A stretch of DNA of 64,000 bases from Capitella teleta (GCA_000328365.1 KB308905.1:80202-144201); one strand, 5' to 3'. Positions 12,101-25,463 are shown, numbered from the stretch's first letter. Notes: generated from the sequence alone by a model not told the origin. A program made the numbers and translations.

Positions 12101-15100
12101 ACATGGACGATAATACCATGCATTATCACTATGGGAAACCAAAATTTGTATCCGCACTGATTCCACCTGTAGCACGAAGATTAAAGCCTAAAAATCCGCT
12201 GCTTGAAAACAATGCAATGCCACTTCCCGTCTAATCATGTCTATCTTTCCCAAGATGAAAAGATGAATCATTTCCATAACGGTTATGAAATAGCACACCC
12301 CTTAAAGCACCATAGACCAATTTGGAAACTGCGTCATGTAAACCCAATCTTCTAGCTGTCAATCGCGGTGATCCCGATATAACTTTCTCGTTTCCTATAT
12401 TCTTGAGTTTGCGCTTCCGTGATTATTCAGGTGATTTGCATGCACGTCTCCAAGTGACTTGATCACACGGCCTTAACATAGGGCGGAGGATTGAATGTTG
12501 CCAGATGTATGCATGAGGCAATGTCGCGAGAATTCCTCGGATCCTCCCTCAATGACCCTTCGTGGGTCAGCTTTGCATACTGTCCATCATGTCCACTGAG
12601 CCGTCTCTGGCTTCCTTGACATTTAACATTCCGGGTTCGGTTTCGGGTATCGGTATCCAATTTCCGTATTATCCGCGCTCACCCACCTCTACTTTTTTAG
12701 TTTTGAGAATTATACTGTTATATAGATCACGCGATTCGTGTATCATCAAGTACAGAATATCATATAACCAGCCGCTTACTTATGTTGTGACAGGAAAAAC
12801 AGGATCACCTCGCAAATAGGATTTTACTTATATATGCTTCGAAATGTAAAGCCGTAGCCCATTGGATTTAATTTGAAACCCCAGTTAGCATGAAGCCTTC
12901 CCCGGGGAATGAGATCTGTCCTTTATATTCATATTGAATCATATTTTTAGTTCTTACCTAATAAACGGATGCCTTGCAAGGGAGTGCACCTTTAATTCAA
13001 TTTGTTCATTTCGATTCCGTGGCATTTGATATTTCTGCTTTCTATTTGCCATCAGTGCTGGTCCTTTACCTATTTACGCACATGCATCTCATTAACTACC
13101 TTCGCAAATCAAGAATCAGGCGGACTTTAGGATATTGTGGAATTCTATTACCCGCGGGGCCCTGATACGTATAGCTTTGATTCGACACACCTGCGTCTTA
13201 TTGTTTTGCGTTTCTGTGACTTCGAATCAGTACAATGCGGCGATTTCTCTTTGAACTGGATCTCCCTTTTGACATTAAATCGTCCATTTCACCACAGGAA
13301 GTTATCGATTTTTTGGTCCTCCTGGAACTAGTAAGATAGCAATCGGCCATGCATGATATAAAATCCAACGGACAAAAAACTTTTTTTTTTCAGATATGTT
13401 TACCAATCATCTTCTATTGCGCGCCATAACATACCTGTATGTCACCATGGTTACCTGTTATTTAGGATTTGAATCGAGAGCAGGCCATCTCCGTTCGTTG
13501 TTTATACGATGCGCGGAGCCCATCTCAATGTGAGGATAGAGATTACTCGATCACGTATATGGTCTCACGTGGACTTAGAATCGTCTACATAGGGTCATAG
13601 GAATAAAACGACCCTATATTACAGCACTGGCAGAGACAAGAAGCCGAGGGAGGGGAGAGGGTGCTTTACCCTGCTTACTGGGTGAATACGCTTTGACGCC
13701 GAGTGAATACCAAAGGGATATTAAATCACGATTCGCACAGTGTATGTTTTCACACATTTGTCATTAGAGCTTCAATTATCTTTGCCGATGGGAAAGCAGA
13801 CTCTCATGTCTGAGGAATAACGTGGATTCCCCCGAAGGAGTTATTAGTGCGTTGGTATACGTCATCTGCATGGTCCATTCACAGGATGCATTAGAGTGGG
13901 TCAGAGTACTCAGAAGCATTCACATCTTGCTACAAATCTAATAAACACGCGGAAGAATTACTACCTGAATGAACGGGTTATTCGCCGGTGGGGGTGAAAT
14001 CCTGTGACCTCCCGTGGGAAATATATAGAAACCTTTTATGGAAACATGATTTTTTTCTTCTTCTAATACGTAAGTCTCAGCAGGCGGCGCTCGCACTCTG
14101 TCATCGTAATCGTTTGATGTCAGTTCCACCTACAATGCCAATCATTTATACGCTGTTTACCTGCAACAGAAGAAAGAGTAAGTGAGAACACCCAAAAGGG
14201 CTGCCACGTTATTGGTAATAATCTGAATTTGGTCGTTCTGTGCGAATGCCTGCCAGATCTCTATCGTAACACGTAACGTATAGTACGTGTTCAATCAGCG
14301 AATTCCGCTAGAAACAACAACAGCTTGAGGGTGCCATCAAAGTGGGTGCTACCCTCTCATGCATCCATTCTTGACATTTCCGTTTAATGATCTAGAATGT
14401 CAGGTCTGTGAAACACTGTGGATTCTTTTCGTCGCATTTACTCACCAAAAATAACTTCCTCTTCTTATAAACGCACCAAATCAAATTTGTCATTCCTGGA
14501 AAATTAGCCGTCGACCTTGTAAATCAATTGAAGCGAAAAGGAGACGAAGGAGAAGGGATACGGGAAATTAGGAATATATATATATTTGTGTAGAGCGATA
14601 TGATTGGGGCACTTTCATCGATTCTCTCGATGAGAGTCGCATTCGATTCATCTCTAGTTGCAATTGACCTGGTGTCCCCTCTGGCTCTCTCAAGGATCCT
14701 CATATAAATGCGCATTCCACATCTTCCTTCCTGATCCCCCCTTCGGCCATTCAGCCAGTCCCGACTTGCTGCTCCTTCTCCTTAATGCTCCCCGTCACCT
14801 CTGAGTCTCCCTACTGCCTTGCAATCTAGGGATCCATATAGCACGTGGCTGTTCGATAAGCAGCTGTAATTCTTTTGTCCGAACGTCACCACGAACCTGA
14901 TTGCTAATTCGAATACTCAGCATATCCCCTTCACTAACCATTGAGCAATCATGTTCGTCTATCTTTAACCATGTACATGCGCACACGTAAACAATATAAC
15001 TGGAGAACCCCTAAAACGAACTCAATTCTCTCCCCTGGCACGCTATTCTTATGTCAATCACTAGATCATGAGAGGCCTCCGCATGCAACAACAAGGTAAC

Positions 15101-16560
15101 ATGCAGGTAACCCACAGCCACATTGATTGATCGACGCTCCCTGACTTTTTTTCTGGCGCATCTTTGTGTAATTGAGTTCCTTAGACTTGATTTTTTTAAA
15201 TCACTGTAAAATGATTGCTGTTGCCACTAATAGACCAGAGCAGCTGGTGACGTTTGCTCATTAGCTGGACGCAGTGTTCTTTAGTCGAAAGCTTGAAAGC
15301 AGTAAGCACTCACGGTTACAAAGACAGTGAAAATAAGTCTTGCAGATGCAGCTGGACATTGGCAGCACGTGTGCCGTACGTAAGACACCGTGATTAAGCT
15401 CCTTAAATCGGGGTTCGCACAGTGCTCTGATTGTGGTTGACATTTACACTTGGAGTACCACTTTTAAGAGCTACAGAATACCTGGATGAAACCTTTTCTG
15501 TATTACAATATAAGACCATATATATATTAGCAAAACTAAATTTTCATTCTCGATTGAGTACCTTTTGTTCGGATTTTTATTTTGTTTAGTTCACACAAGT
15601 CAGAAGTATACTTATAACTGCATGAACGGCTTTTCGCATTAAGGATCGATCATTCATCTGCGCATAACTCTGAATATAACCTGAATTGGCATCACGACAT
15701 TTCAGGTAATCCATATAAGGTAATGCTAGGTTTAATCCCAGTCCACTGGCCGTGAGTGATCAACAAATCTCAAACCCCAGCCATGATGTCCGGTGCATCT
15801 TGCCTATATAGTGTCTTCAAGCAAGCATCCTTTTCGACAGAGCCCTTTAATCTCCGCACAGGAAGTTTATCTAATCTCCTTCGCTGCTGCCCTCTGATGT
15901 CCACATGCCGCCCCCTTCCGTCGATGACCCCCTTCCCCTTATCCCGCTCCCCAATTTTGGTCACGTGATCCTCTTCAATTGTCAGGCGAGTCATGTGATC
16001 AAGCAAGAGCCAACCCGCCATTTTGAAGTTGGCTAATGATGACATCCACCTCTAGGAGAACGAGACGTCAATTTGTGGAAGACAGGATCGGACTAAATTC
16101 GCTACATATATATAACTACTGATGAGATTGCTAGACTGATCGCCTGCTTTATTTACCTGTACTTCATTGCTTTTCATTGCCAAATCAGATAGTATTGATC
16201 ATAATTTAATGTTATATGCATTTGCGGTGTCTCCAGAGGTTAACCATTGCCTGGTCCATAGGCTGATAAGTCTACTAGCATACAAACGGTTCGTCTATCT
16301 TCACCATACACTTCAATTACTCACTTTACGCTGATGACTTTAGACATCCACTTCATCTCCAATGTCCATAATTGAGTGGACAGTCTATATTCGTATATGG
16401 TCTCTGGTCAATTCACTAATTTGCTACAAACTATATTGCATCCATAGAACAGCATACGCTAGAGCACCAATGAGTACATATGAATTATGCATTGATCTAT
16501 AGATATTCAATTATCCACCACTTTGAGCGATTGTAATTACTGGCTGTATGTTGATAAGAG
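9125..16560. other. Intergenic or intronic DNA without recognised genes
   Basis: Only short unrelated frames, none with recognisable domains or clean exon borders. An ETS-like ACCGGAAGTGGCG lies at about 9990. A CCGCCATTTTG motif, resembling a YY1 site, lies near 16016. No long repeat was seen. Confidence 0.45.
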
Positions 16561-16563
16561 CAC

Positions 16564-16951
16564 GTGCGGTATCTCAGAGCACCGACGAGCAGTGTGGCTC
16601 TGCTCGCCTCTTCCTCCCATGGGTACACGTAGGCCGAAGCTCAAGAGGCGTTGTCTCTGACGCAGGACGCAGTGAGTGCCTCTAGCTGAGCACCTAAGGC
16701 TAGAAATTGAGCCAAAGGTCAAATCGCTCACGAAGTGACCTTCACATTAGACCCCGTTTTAATTGCAGCGACCGTTGGTTAGAATGGAAAAGAAAGGATA
16801 TTCGTTGCGTCGTCAGGGGAACGTTACTTTGTTCGAACAAGAGGCGCATATATTATTGGAGTTATTGTTGCTGCTTTTGTTGGTGGACTGTTAAGGAGTT
16901 ATTATTTGTATTCTCGTGAAATAATCATGTCTGTTAGTCCTTGGCGCTTTC

Positions 16952-16985
<34 letters not shown>

Positions 16986-17327
16986 GGTTGATGGCAGTTT
17001 GAATGATTTGCTTTGAGGTGCAGTAACAAGGAACAAGGAATAAGGCTCCGAATAAGTAGGTCGAAGCTATTACAGCTGTTCGGATGCGCTAATCAATTGC
17101 ATCGGGACAGGCTTCTTCTTCCCATTGTCCATTTCGTTCATTTGCCGTGTACACCTCGTTGTCTGGCAGTGACATTGAAGCAATGTGCGCCACGAACTTT
17201 TCCTCTAAAAGACGCTTCAGGAATTGCCTGGCTCTGATATGCCTCCGCGCAGCGATCCTTGTTTACAACGTCAATACCCTCCTAGATGCTCTGCAAACGG
17301 CGCTGTTTCTCACGTATAATGACGTCA
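16564..17327. repeat. Young dispersed repeat, copy 1
   Basis: About 98% identical by eye to 58415-59171, differing by a few substitutions, short indels and the length of an internal T-run (32 T at 16953-16984 here). The left end begins GTGCGGTATCTCAGAG and the right end is TGACGTCA; no terminal inverted repeats are evident. It contains a splice-acceptor-like TTTTAATTGCAG, then ATGGAAAAGAAAGG, and a frame (from 16828) reading a hydrophobic helix followed by LRSYYLYSREI, like the first helix region of SLC1 glutamate transporters. That resemblance is weak. It may be a transposed or segmentally duplicated gene piece rather than a classical transposon. Confidence 0.65.
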
Positions 17328-20300
17328 TCAACACGTTGCTATAGTGACAGCGTAGTACCGTGACTTAACTGTGATGCACATTCACAGGTTCACTGATCTC
17401 TCGTTGGTCAAAAATGAGAGCAGATATAGCAAAATTCGCTCCCATGTATTATTGGCGTATCTAACTGTTCCATCATGTTGGAGCGATTGAGGACATAAAG
17501 GTGCTGGTTTTCTCTTATGCAGTCACGACCCTCGCGAGGTAATCTGTTACCTCAGACGACAGAGGATTTTTTTTTTCTAAACGGGTATTTATGTAATAAA
17601 CCAGTGGGGTAAGTAACTTTCGTGTACTGTGGCCAGAAAATCAATGTAACCTATTGGCCACCCTTGTCCTGTACAATCAAGCCGGGCCTTATTACCATCC
17701 ATCGCTTTCGTTCTTTCGCGCTGACGTCCTGGACTTGACAGGGTAATCATACGACTTTGAACCTTCAATGCCCCGTTGGCATGGCAACTGCAACCCTTGT
17801 TTTGTCCTGAAACTTTGTTCATCAACGAGCGCTAGATCAGAACCATTAGCAGCGTAATTTGTGCATTCGCTGCTGGGTCGTGCTGGCATGTCGACTATCA
17901 CTCACCTCAATAGAAGATTGATCCGGAGAGTCGAACGTACGCTGTTCAGTGTTCAATGCCGTCGAGATCAAAGGGCGTTGTATCAATATTGGGGCTTGCA
18001 ATCAACTCAGATCATAACACAACACACAGAAATAATAATCCTTGATGACTCTCTCATTTGCATATCAATTTTATTAATTATTATTTATCAAATATCATTT
18101 TTATGGTTATTATTCTATCTTTTCAGGTGAGACATGTGCTCCAGATTTGACTTATATGTACCCATACCTGTGAGTAAGCAACTGCACTACATACCCTGCA
18201 TTCGCAAAATCAAAACACCTAAAAACGTTAAAATTCCCCAGATCCGCGTTTTATTCACCCACTATATCACGGGTCTTGGGGTATGGAAGGAAATGCTTGT
18301 AATTAAATCACCGTTTTTCTCTTCCTGCCTATGTACCAGATGGCCTTTTCCCAGGCTTTCATTCAGTTCCCACCATTAAGTTTCATTAACATTATTTCGT
18401 CTGCTTTTACGCTGTAGCCTTTTACTCTTTCATCATATTATTTCCATGCCATTTTCCAGTTTTAGTCTTGTTCTTATGGAATATACGTACATACGTCGTA
18501 ATTTTCATATGCCTGCGGGGTCACTATAGAACAAATTAGAACTATATATTGACACCATTATTTATACAAAGTACGCCCTAATGTCGGCGAGACGTAAACA
18601 TCCAATTTCTTTTCAAGATTCAGAAAGAAAAAAATCATTTTACATTGTACCAACTTAGAAATACTAGGTTTATTTACACGGAATGTGCTTTCCCGGCGTA
18701 CGTATATAACAATACCGAGTGCTCCAAATGGATGCAATCGGGTGAATTACGTTGTAAAGTGTCTACTTATACCCATGAGATGGAGAGTAACACCAACGCA
18801 CTTGCAACAGCTTCCCAACAAAACCCTTATCTCGCCCTGATAAAAAAATACGTGTCGAGGCTTTTACACCCTAGCACAAAGCTATTTACCCAGCTTTGTG
18901 GCGTTAAATCGAATTCAGCCGAGAACCATTTGGGTTAAAAACGGATTTTACGCTGAGTAGTTCAATGCGGATGACTGCCATTTCGATCTGTATGCAAAAG
19001 AGGCGTGGATTGATGCGAATTAGGGCTAGGATTTATTCCAGGTTCATCTGCAAACTTAATTCACACTATAGGGTGCTAGTATCCGGCCACGACTCTCTCC
19101 TCTTTCCACTTCGCTGACATTTCGAAGTTGTGGATGTTCAAGATTGATATTTTACACGTCGCCTTTTTTCGCTCGTCACCAATCACGCACGTTTCGTGTC
19201 ATGTGAGTCCGTAATGCAAGATCCGTCTAATGGAAAACCGACGACATTGAAATTGATCCCGTATGCGTCACATACATCGACGCAGCTGTGTGTACGATTT
19301 GAACCGTATGTCACTTTCTGTACAAATTTATAACGCTTCACAAACGCCCAATAAAAATTATATTCAATATCTTCCAAATCATAAGTGAATTATTGCAATC
19401 TTACTTTTTTTTTCTATTAACTTCCCAATTATACCGTTTGATCTATAATTGCACAAGATGCAACCAGGGCTGAAAAAAATACCTGATAATTTTTCAGGAT
19501 ACGGCTGAATTTACGTTTGATCATGCCTCTAAATTTAGAATGGGTCACGCATGTACATAATAGATCGAGGTAATTGCACAAGCCATTCTATGATTCTCTG
19601 AACATGATATAGTTATGTACATGCAATCATAGATACCCGCATATGCGCGGCCACCGTGTAAGGAAGTCGTATTTTTGTTAGCGGACACTAAGAGTTTTAT
19701 ACAATTACAGGTGTAATGGAAGGTAAAATTCTGCTTTCATCTCATAAACGGATTTGTGATGTACGTGTATGCCTATTCGGCTGAATTAAATTTATAGTGT
19801 AGTGGAATTATGGACCATCTTACCGATGAGTGAAGAGAGTATTGGCCTGAGTAATAATAGAGCCATGCTGTTTGTACTTTTAATTTGGATTGTATGTTTC
19901 AATGACTCATTCTGCCCCAAAAGGCACAAGGAACAATCGCATGCATACTTTAGCATTGTAATGGCAAAGTACTCAATTATAACTGTATAATAGTTCAGTA
20001 ATTACTCTCTGCATGTGTGACAACACGATGTTGTAACAGCTCGATTATCTCATATTATGTCATCTCACGAACGAAACTGATCGAACCCTCTTGAAAAGCG
20101 TGTGTATTCTCGTAGCGTGTACTTACTCATTAGTGTATATTACATAGATATTGAGGCAAACTTCTTTTGATATATACAAGCTATAAGTCAATTTAATGGC
20201 GTATCTTTTCATTGTGAATAATAGCGAGTGCAGCGCGTGTGCCTCTCGGGATCGAACCGAGCAAAAATGTTTTGTGTATATTTGAAATAAACAGCTATCC

Positions 20301-21090
20301 GAAGTATAATTAAACATAATTAGTATAAAAACACAGAAAAGCCAAAACCAGGCCTGCCCACATAATTCGTAATCACATCTTGTAGTTTATGTAAACGAAA
20401 TCATTAAACAGTCGGGCCTTTGATCCGATGGATGTCATATTCCAGTCTTAATGCCAATGAAGCGACACAATGAATGCCTTCTATGTACGATTGATTGCTC
20501 TCCTCTTGTTGGCTTCTTTAAATTATACATGCATTAATATCAATACTTACAAGAATCTCTGAAGTCAACGACATCATTAAAGCGGAATTCCAGATGACTC
20601 TCTTTAACCACTCAGGAGGACATTATTCCTAGCTGCCCCTAAACGTGATGAGACAGTCCCACCCTCCCATCCTCCCTCTAAAAGGCCCATCATTTAACTT
20701 AATTGTCACGTAATATAGCATTTTAAACTTCAAAAGACAAGATGAAAGTTTTAGCTGCGCCGTCTAAAAGCATGTATGCAATATGTACAACTTTAAATAG
20801 ATTGGGATTTATTGACTACATATTAGCTAAAGGCGAAATGTTTCCACTTCTGATACGGACTCGAATTATAATTCCTTTCCTTTCCGTACACCTCTTAAAC
20901 CTCAGACCATATTTTGCAATATTAAAACGTCTCAGTGATCGACGGCGTGCACATATTATGTATTCCATATATACCCTCCCTGTAAATGCCAAGCCTCGTA
21001 TACAATGCTTGATGATCCAATCACCAAAGTCGACTCTTACGAAACAGTCTCCACCCGGCTTGATTTGAATAACGTGTACAATTTATCATG
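17328..21090. other. Non-coding region
   Basis: No gene recognised. AT-rich stretches at 18050-18130 and 18480-18560. A perfect tRNA-like T-arm at 20245-20261 stands alone without the rest of a tRNA. A minus-strand AATAAA at 20806-20811 could serve the orphan exon at 21097-21235. Confidence 0.4.
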
Positions 21091-21096
21091 TCACTT

Positions 21097-21235
21097 TCAC
21101 TTCCGGTGCACGAAGTCGTCAATCATCGGGTTCTCTCGAATGCAATAAGATATCAACTCGATCCTCATATCGCGCAGCTTTCTCTTTGCATCGTTAAAGC
21201 TGTCCATCTCATTCACATGGATGCAGCACGAACTA
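21097..21235 (-). CDS. Orphan C-terminal exon, unknown protein
   Basis: Minus-strand frame with charged, protein-like composition: VNEMDSFNDAKRKLRDMRIE, then ISYCIRENPMIDDF, ending VHRK and a TGA at 21097-21099. A 3' splice site (GATCAG) precedes 21235, and the exon needs two bases from the previous exon. The exon at 22607-22830 ends with exactly two spare bases, so this could be an alternative last exon of the ubiquitin-like gene; it could equally end another gene. Family not recognised. Codon choice and lack of stops suggest real coding, but length is short. Confidence 0.45.
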
Positions 21236-21330
21236 CTGATCCGAAATGAATGCTATTATTCACACGGCCTACTGAAGCAACGTCCTGCCTACTGATGCCG
21301 GTCAAGCACATAACGTTATTACGGTGAGTA

Positions 21331-21353
21331 CGTTATGATCCTTAATCATAACG
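21331..21353. repeat. Hairpin-forming inverted repeat
   Basis: CGTTATGAT and its perfect reverse complement separated by five bases. A similar hairpin with the same GTTATGATCC core lies at 37836-37863. Confidence 0.5.
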
Positions 21354-21481
21354 CCCTCCAAATGGCCGCACGCACGGTGACGCAAATCGCTGCTAAATCC
21401 CGTGTATAACAGCCCTAGTTTCATGTGCCGCGGCATTTTATTGCCACTATTTAGCTCGAGAAACAACGATCATTTCGCTGG

Positions 21482-21487
21482 TTTATT
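21482..21487 (-). promoter_or_regulatory. Poly(A) signal of the ubiquitin-like gene
   Basis: Minus-strand AATAAA about 100 bases after the stop at 21588-21590. Confidence 0.4.
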
Positions 21488-21587
21488 TCTTGACGGAGCG
21501 GCCTCGGGAATAAAGTACCGAGGTGACATGTTTAATGCCAAGCTTTATGGGTCAATCTATAGTCAATCATGGGCCATTTTGTTGCCC

Positions 21588-23728
21588 CTAGTGTTGTGGT
21601 GAATGGCTTGTGTTCGTAGTCACGTGCTCAGAAGGCGCTCTGAGTCCACTTCCTCCGATCCCTATAAAAATAAAATTATTAAAAGAGTGAATTAGGCATA
21701 TAATGTCCCTCGTAAATGGGCTACTCACTGAGAACGCAGTGGAGGGTTTCTCCCTCTGTGATCCCGTAGTCTTCCACGGTCTTCGTGCAATCCAAGAGTC
21801 TACCATTCCACACCAATCGAACAAGGATGAATGAGTCACCGAGATTAGTCGTCTCCGCGTAAAACCTTTTGACTTCCTCGATCGTGTTCTTTGTCGAGAT
21901 CAACACCTTTGTCGATGAGCCAGTCAGGGCTTTGACAGCAATTGGGAAAATATCTTCAGTTTGTTTTATCAACAGTAACCTAATCACCGAAGATGAATGT
22001 AACTCATCACGTCTTAGCCTCGACAGCAAACTGCTCTCAGGAAAGAACTGTCGGAAGGAGAAGAGCTTTAAGGAGCCGATAATTATATAAAAACAATATC
22101 ATGGTTAGCCATAGAATAGGACTATGACTGATCGGCTATTCACTAACATGGGAATTTTCTTGCAACAATCTAGATTTTTCTGTTCTCTCTCCCACGTTCT
22201 CCCTATGTTGCACTCTATCATTACGCGTTAATTGGAGGTCGCGTCATCGCATGTCAACAATGTTGCATATTATATCCTTACGTCATACCTCAGATCAACA
22301 TTCTCTTACCTCAAGGGCAGTATGCACCTCAAACAATAAGACGCCATCACAAGTGACCCCACACGCCTCAGCTGTTGCTAATGGCAACACCGTATTCAAA
22401 TATTTGAAAACCTGCGCGATTGTCCAATCAGGAGTGCTTGATTGATTCATCAGAATTACGGCATCTGTTTTTGTGCACATAAATTCAATTTCACGATGTT
22501 TGCTGACCAAGCTGAGATGAATCACATCAATTCGCCACGTTCGAAAAACACACCTAAGCGGACTCGATTTAATCCGGGGAAAATCACCGATCAATGTCAT
22601 ACTCACCGTATCTCCTGATCCCAAAATGCGCCATACTCAGCCCCCATATCAAGCATGATAGCAACCGTCCCAGATTCATCATTGCTAGTCCACTGGGCCA
22701 GCAAATGTTCCCCAATATCATCCATCTGTGGAACCGTCTGTGTGATGCTTGTCTTAAGATCTGTCAATTTCAAGTTATCCCACATAATCAGAGTAACTGT
22801 GCTCCCACGCACTGCCAGCTCTATCGTGATCTATGCATGAGTAATAGTCGATTCGGCCTACATAGTTATATGCCTTAGGTTCTCACCTGCGTGGGTTCTC
22901 TGTCATCCATATCCAATAAGGTGAGCGTGTGTGCTAATCACCAAGTACAGAGGAAACGTTCCCAATTCTCAATTTCCCTCCGCCGCACTCTTCCCACCTG
23001 CCGTGCGCTGCCAGTTCCGATCCGATATCCCCGTCAGTCATAAGCAATTACTTCTCTGAATCTATGAAACAGTTATTGCAGACTCAGCACACCATTTCAG
23101 TCGCACCAGCACTCGCCTTGCTCGGTCAAAGGTCAATTACACGCGGAAGAAGATAATGCTGTTGGTGGGTGTAGCTGTTTGTGTGTATTGACGGTATATA
23201 ATGTTCTGAGCAGATAAGAGACTCATTTCTCACCCTGATAGTCAGGAGCAATCAAGAGTTGAGGCTATTGCCATGGCTTAATTCTAAGGGACGGGCCATA
23301 TGCGTGTGTTAGTTATCCAACAATGATTCAACGGGTGCATCAATTTCGCGATACGTCTGGTTCGTTTTTCTCTCTTGGCCTTATGCGTACAGAGTAGTTT
23401 TTCTTGCCAAATCAAGGAAAGATGGGTAATGAGATTGACAGTAAGACATGTTCATGGCTATATTACTCCCATGAGGGGCCATGTTTTAATCCATCTTGTG
23501 AATATAGCGGTGAGTCCGGAATGACATTGGGCTCAGGTGTGTCGCAATAGCATGTGTGTAATCTTTGGAATGACAACCAACAAAAACACCATTAACCTGC
23601 ATGGCGATTACGGAAATTGCATTGGCTCCCGTGTTTTAAGCTATGCGAAGAATGGCATAATCACTAACAGAAGTAAAGTAACATTGGATTAACCCAAGCA
23701 TGTTGCTGAGTGATAAGCCCGGATTACC
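21588..23728 (-). CDS. Multi-exon gene with a ubiquitin-like domain near the C terminus
   Basis: Minus-strand exons with matching phases: part of 23728-23901 (5' limit unclear, acceptors at 23823 or 23901), 22887-22933, 22607-22830, 22310-22553, 21729-22047, 21588-21661. The exon at 21729-22047 encodes a ubiquitin-like fold: FPIAVKALTGSSTKV, then NTIEEVKRFY, then LVWNGRLLDCTKTVEDYGI, then GETLHCVL. This parallels the ubiquitin order from IFVKTLTG to LHLVLR. The last exon restores R-IGGSG and then a 20-residue tail ending SHSPQH, so the Gly-Gly is internal and followed by extra residues. The upstream exons encode an acidic, Thr-rich region (LLDMDDREPTQ, IGEHLLAQWTSNDESG, MLDMGAEYGAFW) that I do not recognise. 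All internal junctions are GT-AG. The start codon was not located; it may lie between 23.9 and 25.4 kb. Ubiquitin-like call fairly secure; full gene structure less so. Confidence 0.6.
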
Positions 23729-24760
23729 ATACACGACATAATTATTTGCTTCTGTGCCTTGTATTACAACTGTGATTTTTTCACAATCCATATCCTTGAG
23801 TTGAGAGCGTTTTTGTTTCGCATCTGTTTGCCCCAGAGTCCAAGGCATAAAAAGAACACCACGGGAAGCTGCATTACTCTTAACGTGGCAACTGATATCA
23901 CCTGCACAGATGTTATTATCACTGCATGCTGATGCAATACCTCCGATGCCCGGTAATTGAACTCCGATATGCCACGGGGGGAAACGGCACTGCAGTGGCA
24001 ACCCATCCGTCGTGGAAGATCTGATTTAGTGGAATTGGGGAAGGAGCAATCGTTGATCGGAGCAGCAACAATCTGCGACTGCTGAATGACCCTTTAAAAG
24101 AGGATCACGCTATTTGCGATTGCTTCTGCTTCTTGCTCTGAGCGATCAATTCCAAGTATAGAATTCCACACATGCCACCGATCAGTTGATTTGTATTCTA
24201 GGTGTAAGCATTTTTAGTTTTTTTGTTTGTTTTTTTGTTTGGTTGTTTTTCCTTTTTATATTTTTTTTTTTTCACTTCATCCTGTCTGCATCATATAAAC
24301 TGCGCTAGTGATCCTTTTGAACCTAGAATCCATTACACCGAAAAAAATCCGTCTGCGTTTGAAACCCTTCAATGCCTTCCAAAGGAAGAAGCCACGTGTT
24401 CAAGGACTGGCATGCGTGCACCCTTGTCCGAAATGGAAAACAAAACACGTTCCTTTTGGTTGAAAGAATACTTGGAATCAGTCGCGTTGAAGAAGAGTTT
24501 CTGAGTAATATGCAGCCTGGATCTCATAGCCTAAGAATACATACAATCATAGTAATTGAATGTCACAGGGATACAGAACAACTATAGTCACTGACACAAA
24601 ACATGTCTCATCTGCTTCTCTTCGCTTGCATTTTTGGGGCTCCCAGGGCAATGAGATTACCGGCACCATGGAGACACCCTACAGACAATTCCACGAAGGC
24701 CAAACCGGTTTCTCATTCTTTTGCTATAGCCGCGCACCTCGTACTCACTAATCTGCTGAT

Positions 24761-24822
24761 GATTATCTCGATTATTATCTCACTTATCCCATTATTATCT
24801 CGATTATTATCTCACTTATTCC
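24761..24822. repeat. Two-copy tandem repeat, about 31 bp
   Basis: Two near-identical units built on ATTATCTCGATTATTATCTC followed by ACTTAT. Confidence 0.6.
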
Positions 24823-25266
24823 ACAAGTACAGGGATATTTCGAATTTTACATCTGCTTGAGATTCGTGGACATCTCTTTGTGTTTAGCTGAATAGTAAGT
24901 GTGCCCTTGTTCACCTTTCACAATTATCTGAATTTAATGAATGAGGTTTTGGAGAAAAATGTGACTAATCATTCGAAGCAATAAAAATTGGGTCAAATCA
25001 CAAGGTTCATTGAGTGCGGTGTTTTACCGAAGCCAGATGGTTTTATTGCGTTGAAATATGGTTGCCGCGTCAGTGGTGAGGTCTAATTTCTCGTTATGAC
25101 CGGACCTCCCTTTTATGAATCCTCTCCAAGGCTGTAGCTCTATTGCTTCAATCATGCGATCGTAATTGCTCCACGATGATCATGCAAATAAAATGGCGTC
25201 AGAATGTGTCATGCATCCGAAATGGTGTCGCACCAGAAAGCTGTTGAGATTTATATCAATACAACT

Positions 25267-25272
25267 TTTATT
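25267..25272 (-). promoter_or_regulatory. Candidate poly(A) signal for GPCR paralogue 2
   Basis: Minus-strand AATAAA about 350 bases past the GPCR stop. If used, the YY1/ETS element at 25444-25463 lies inside this 3' UTR. Confidence 0.3.
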
Positions 25273-25443
25273 GCACCAACAAGAAATATGTACTTTAACA
25301 CCATAAATGCCTCTCAGCACACAACCTTAAAATCAAAATCAACAATGAGGACCATTTACGTACGTAGTCAAATATTAGCACACACTGTAACATTCCATCG
25401 ACACTGAAATCGACATAGAAAGAAAACACCTTTGTCATCTCTT

Positions 25444-25463
25444 CAAGATGGCGGCCGGAAGTG
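25444..25463. promoter_or_regulatory. YY1-ETS composite promoter element
   Basis: CAAGATGGCGGC (a textbook YY1 site) runs directly into CCGGAAGTG (ETS/GABP site). This pairing is typical of TATA-less housekeeping promoters in animals. It sits between the 3' end of GPCR paralogue 2 and the ubiquitin-like gene, and is the best candidate promoter for the latter on the minus strand. Confidence 0.5.

Larger units (their letters stand above)
24007..25440. other. Region with undecided open frames
   Basis: Several overlapping open frames on both strands at 24290-24600, none with a recognised domain. The 5' end of the ubiquitin-like gene should lie here. A T-rich tract occupies 24214-24272. Confidence 0.35.

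Noticed and set aside
20245-20261. Perfect tRNA T-arm-like stem (minus strand, GGTTCGATCC)
   Set aside because: No anticodon arm, D-arm or matching acceptor stem upstream, and no A-box, so neither a tRNA nor a supported SINE.
24223-24751. Overlapping open frames on both strands
   Set aside because: Composition is protein-like in several frames at once, with no recognised domain or clear splice borders; left undecided.
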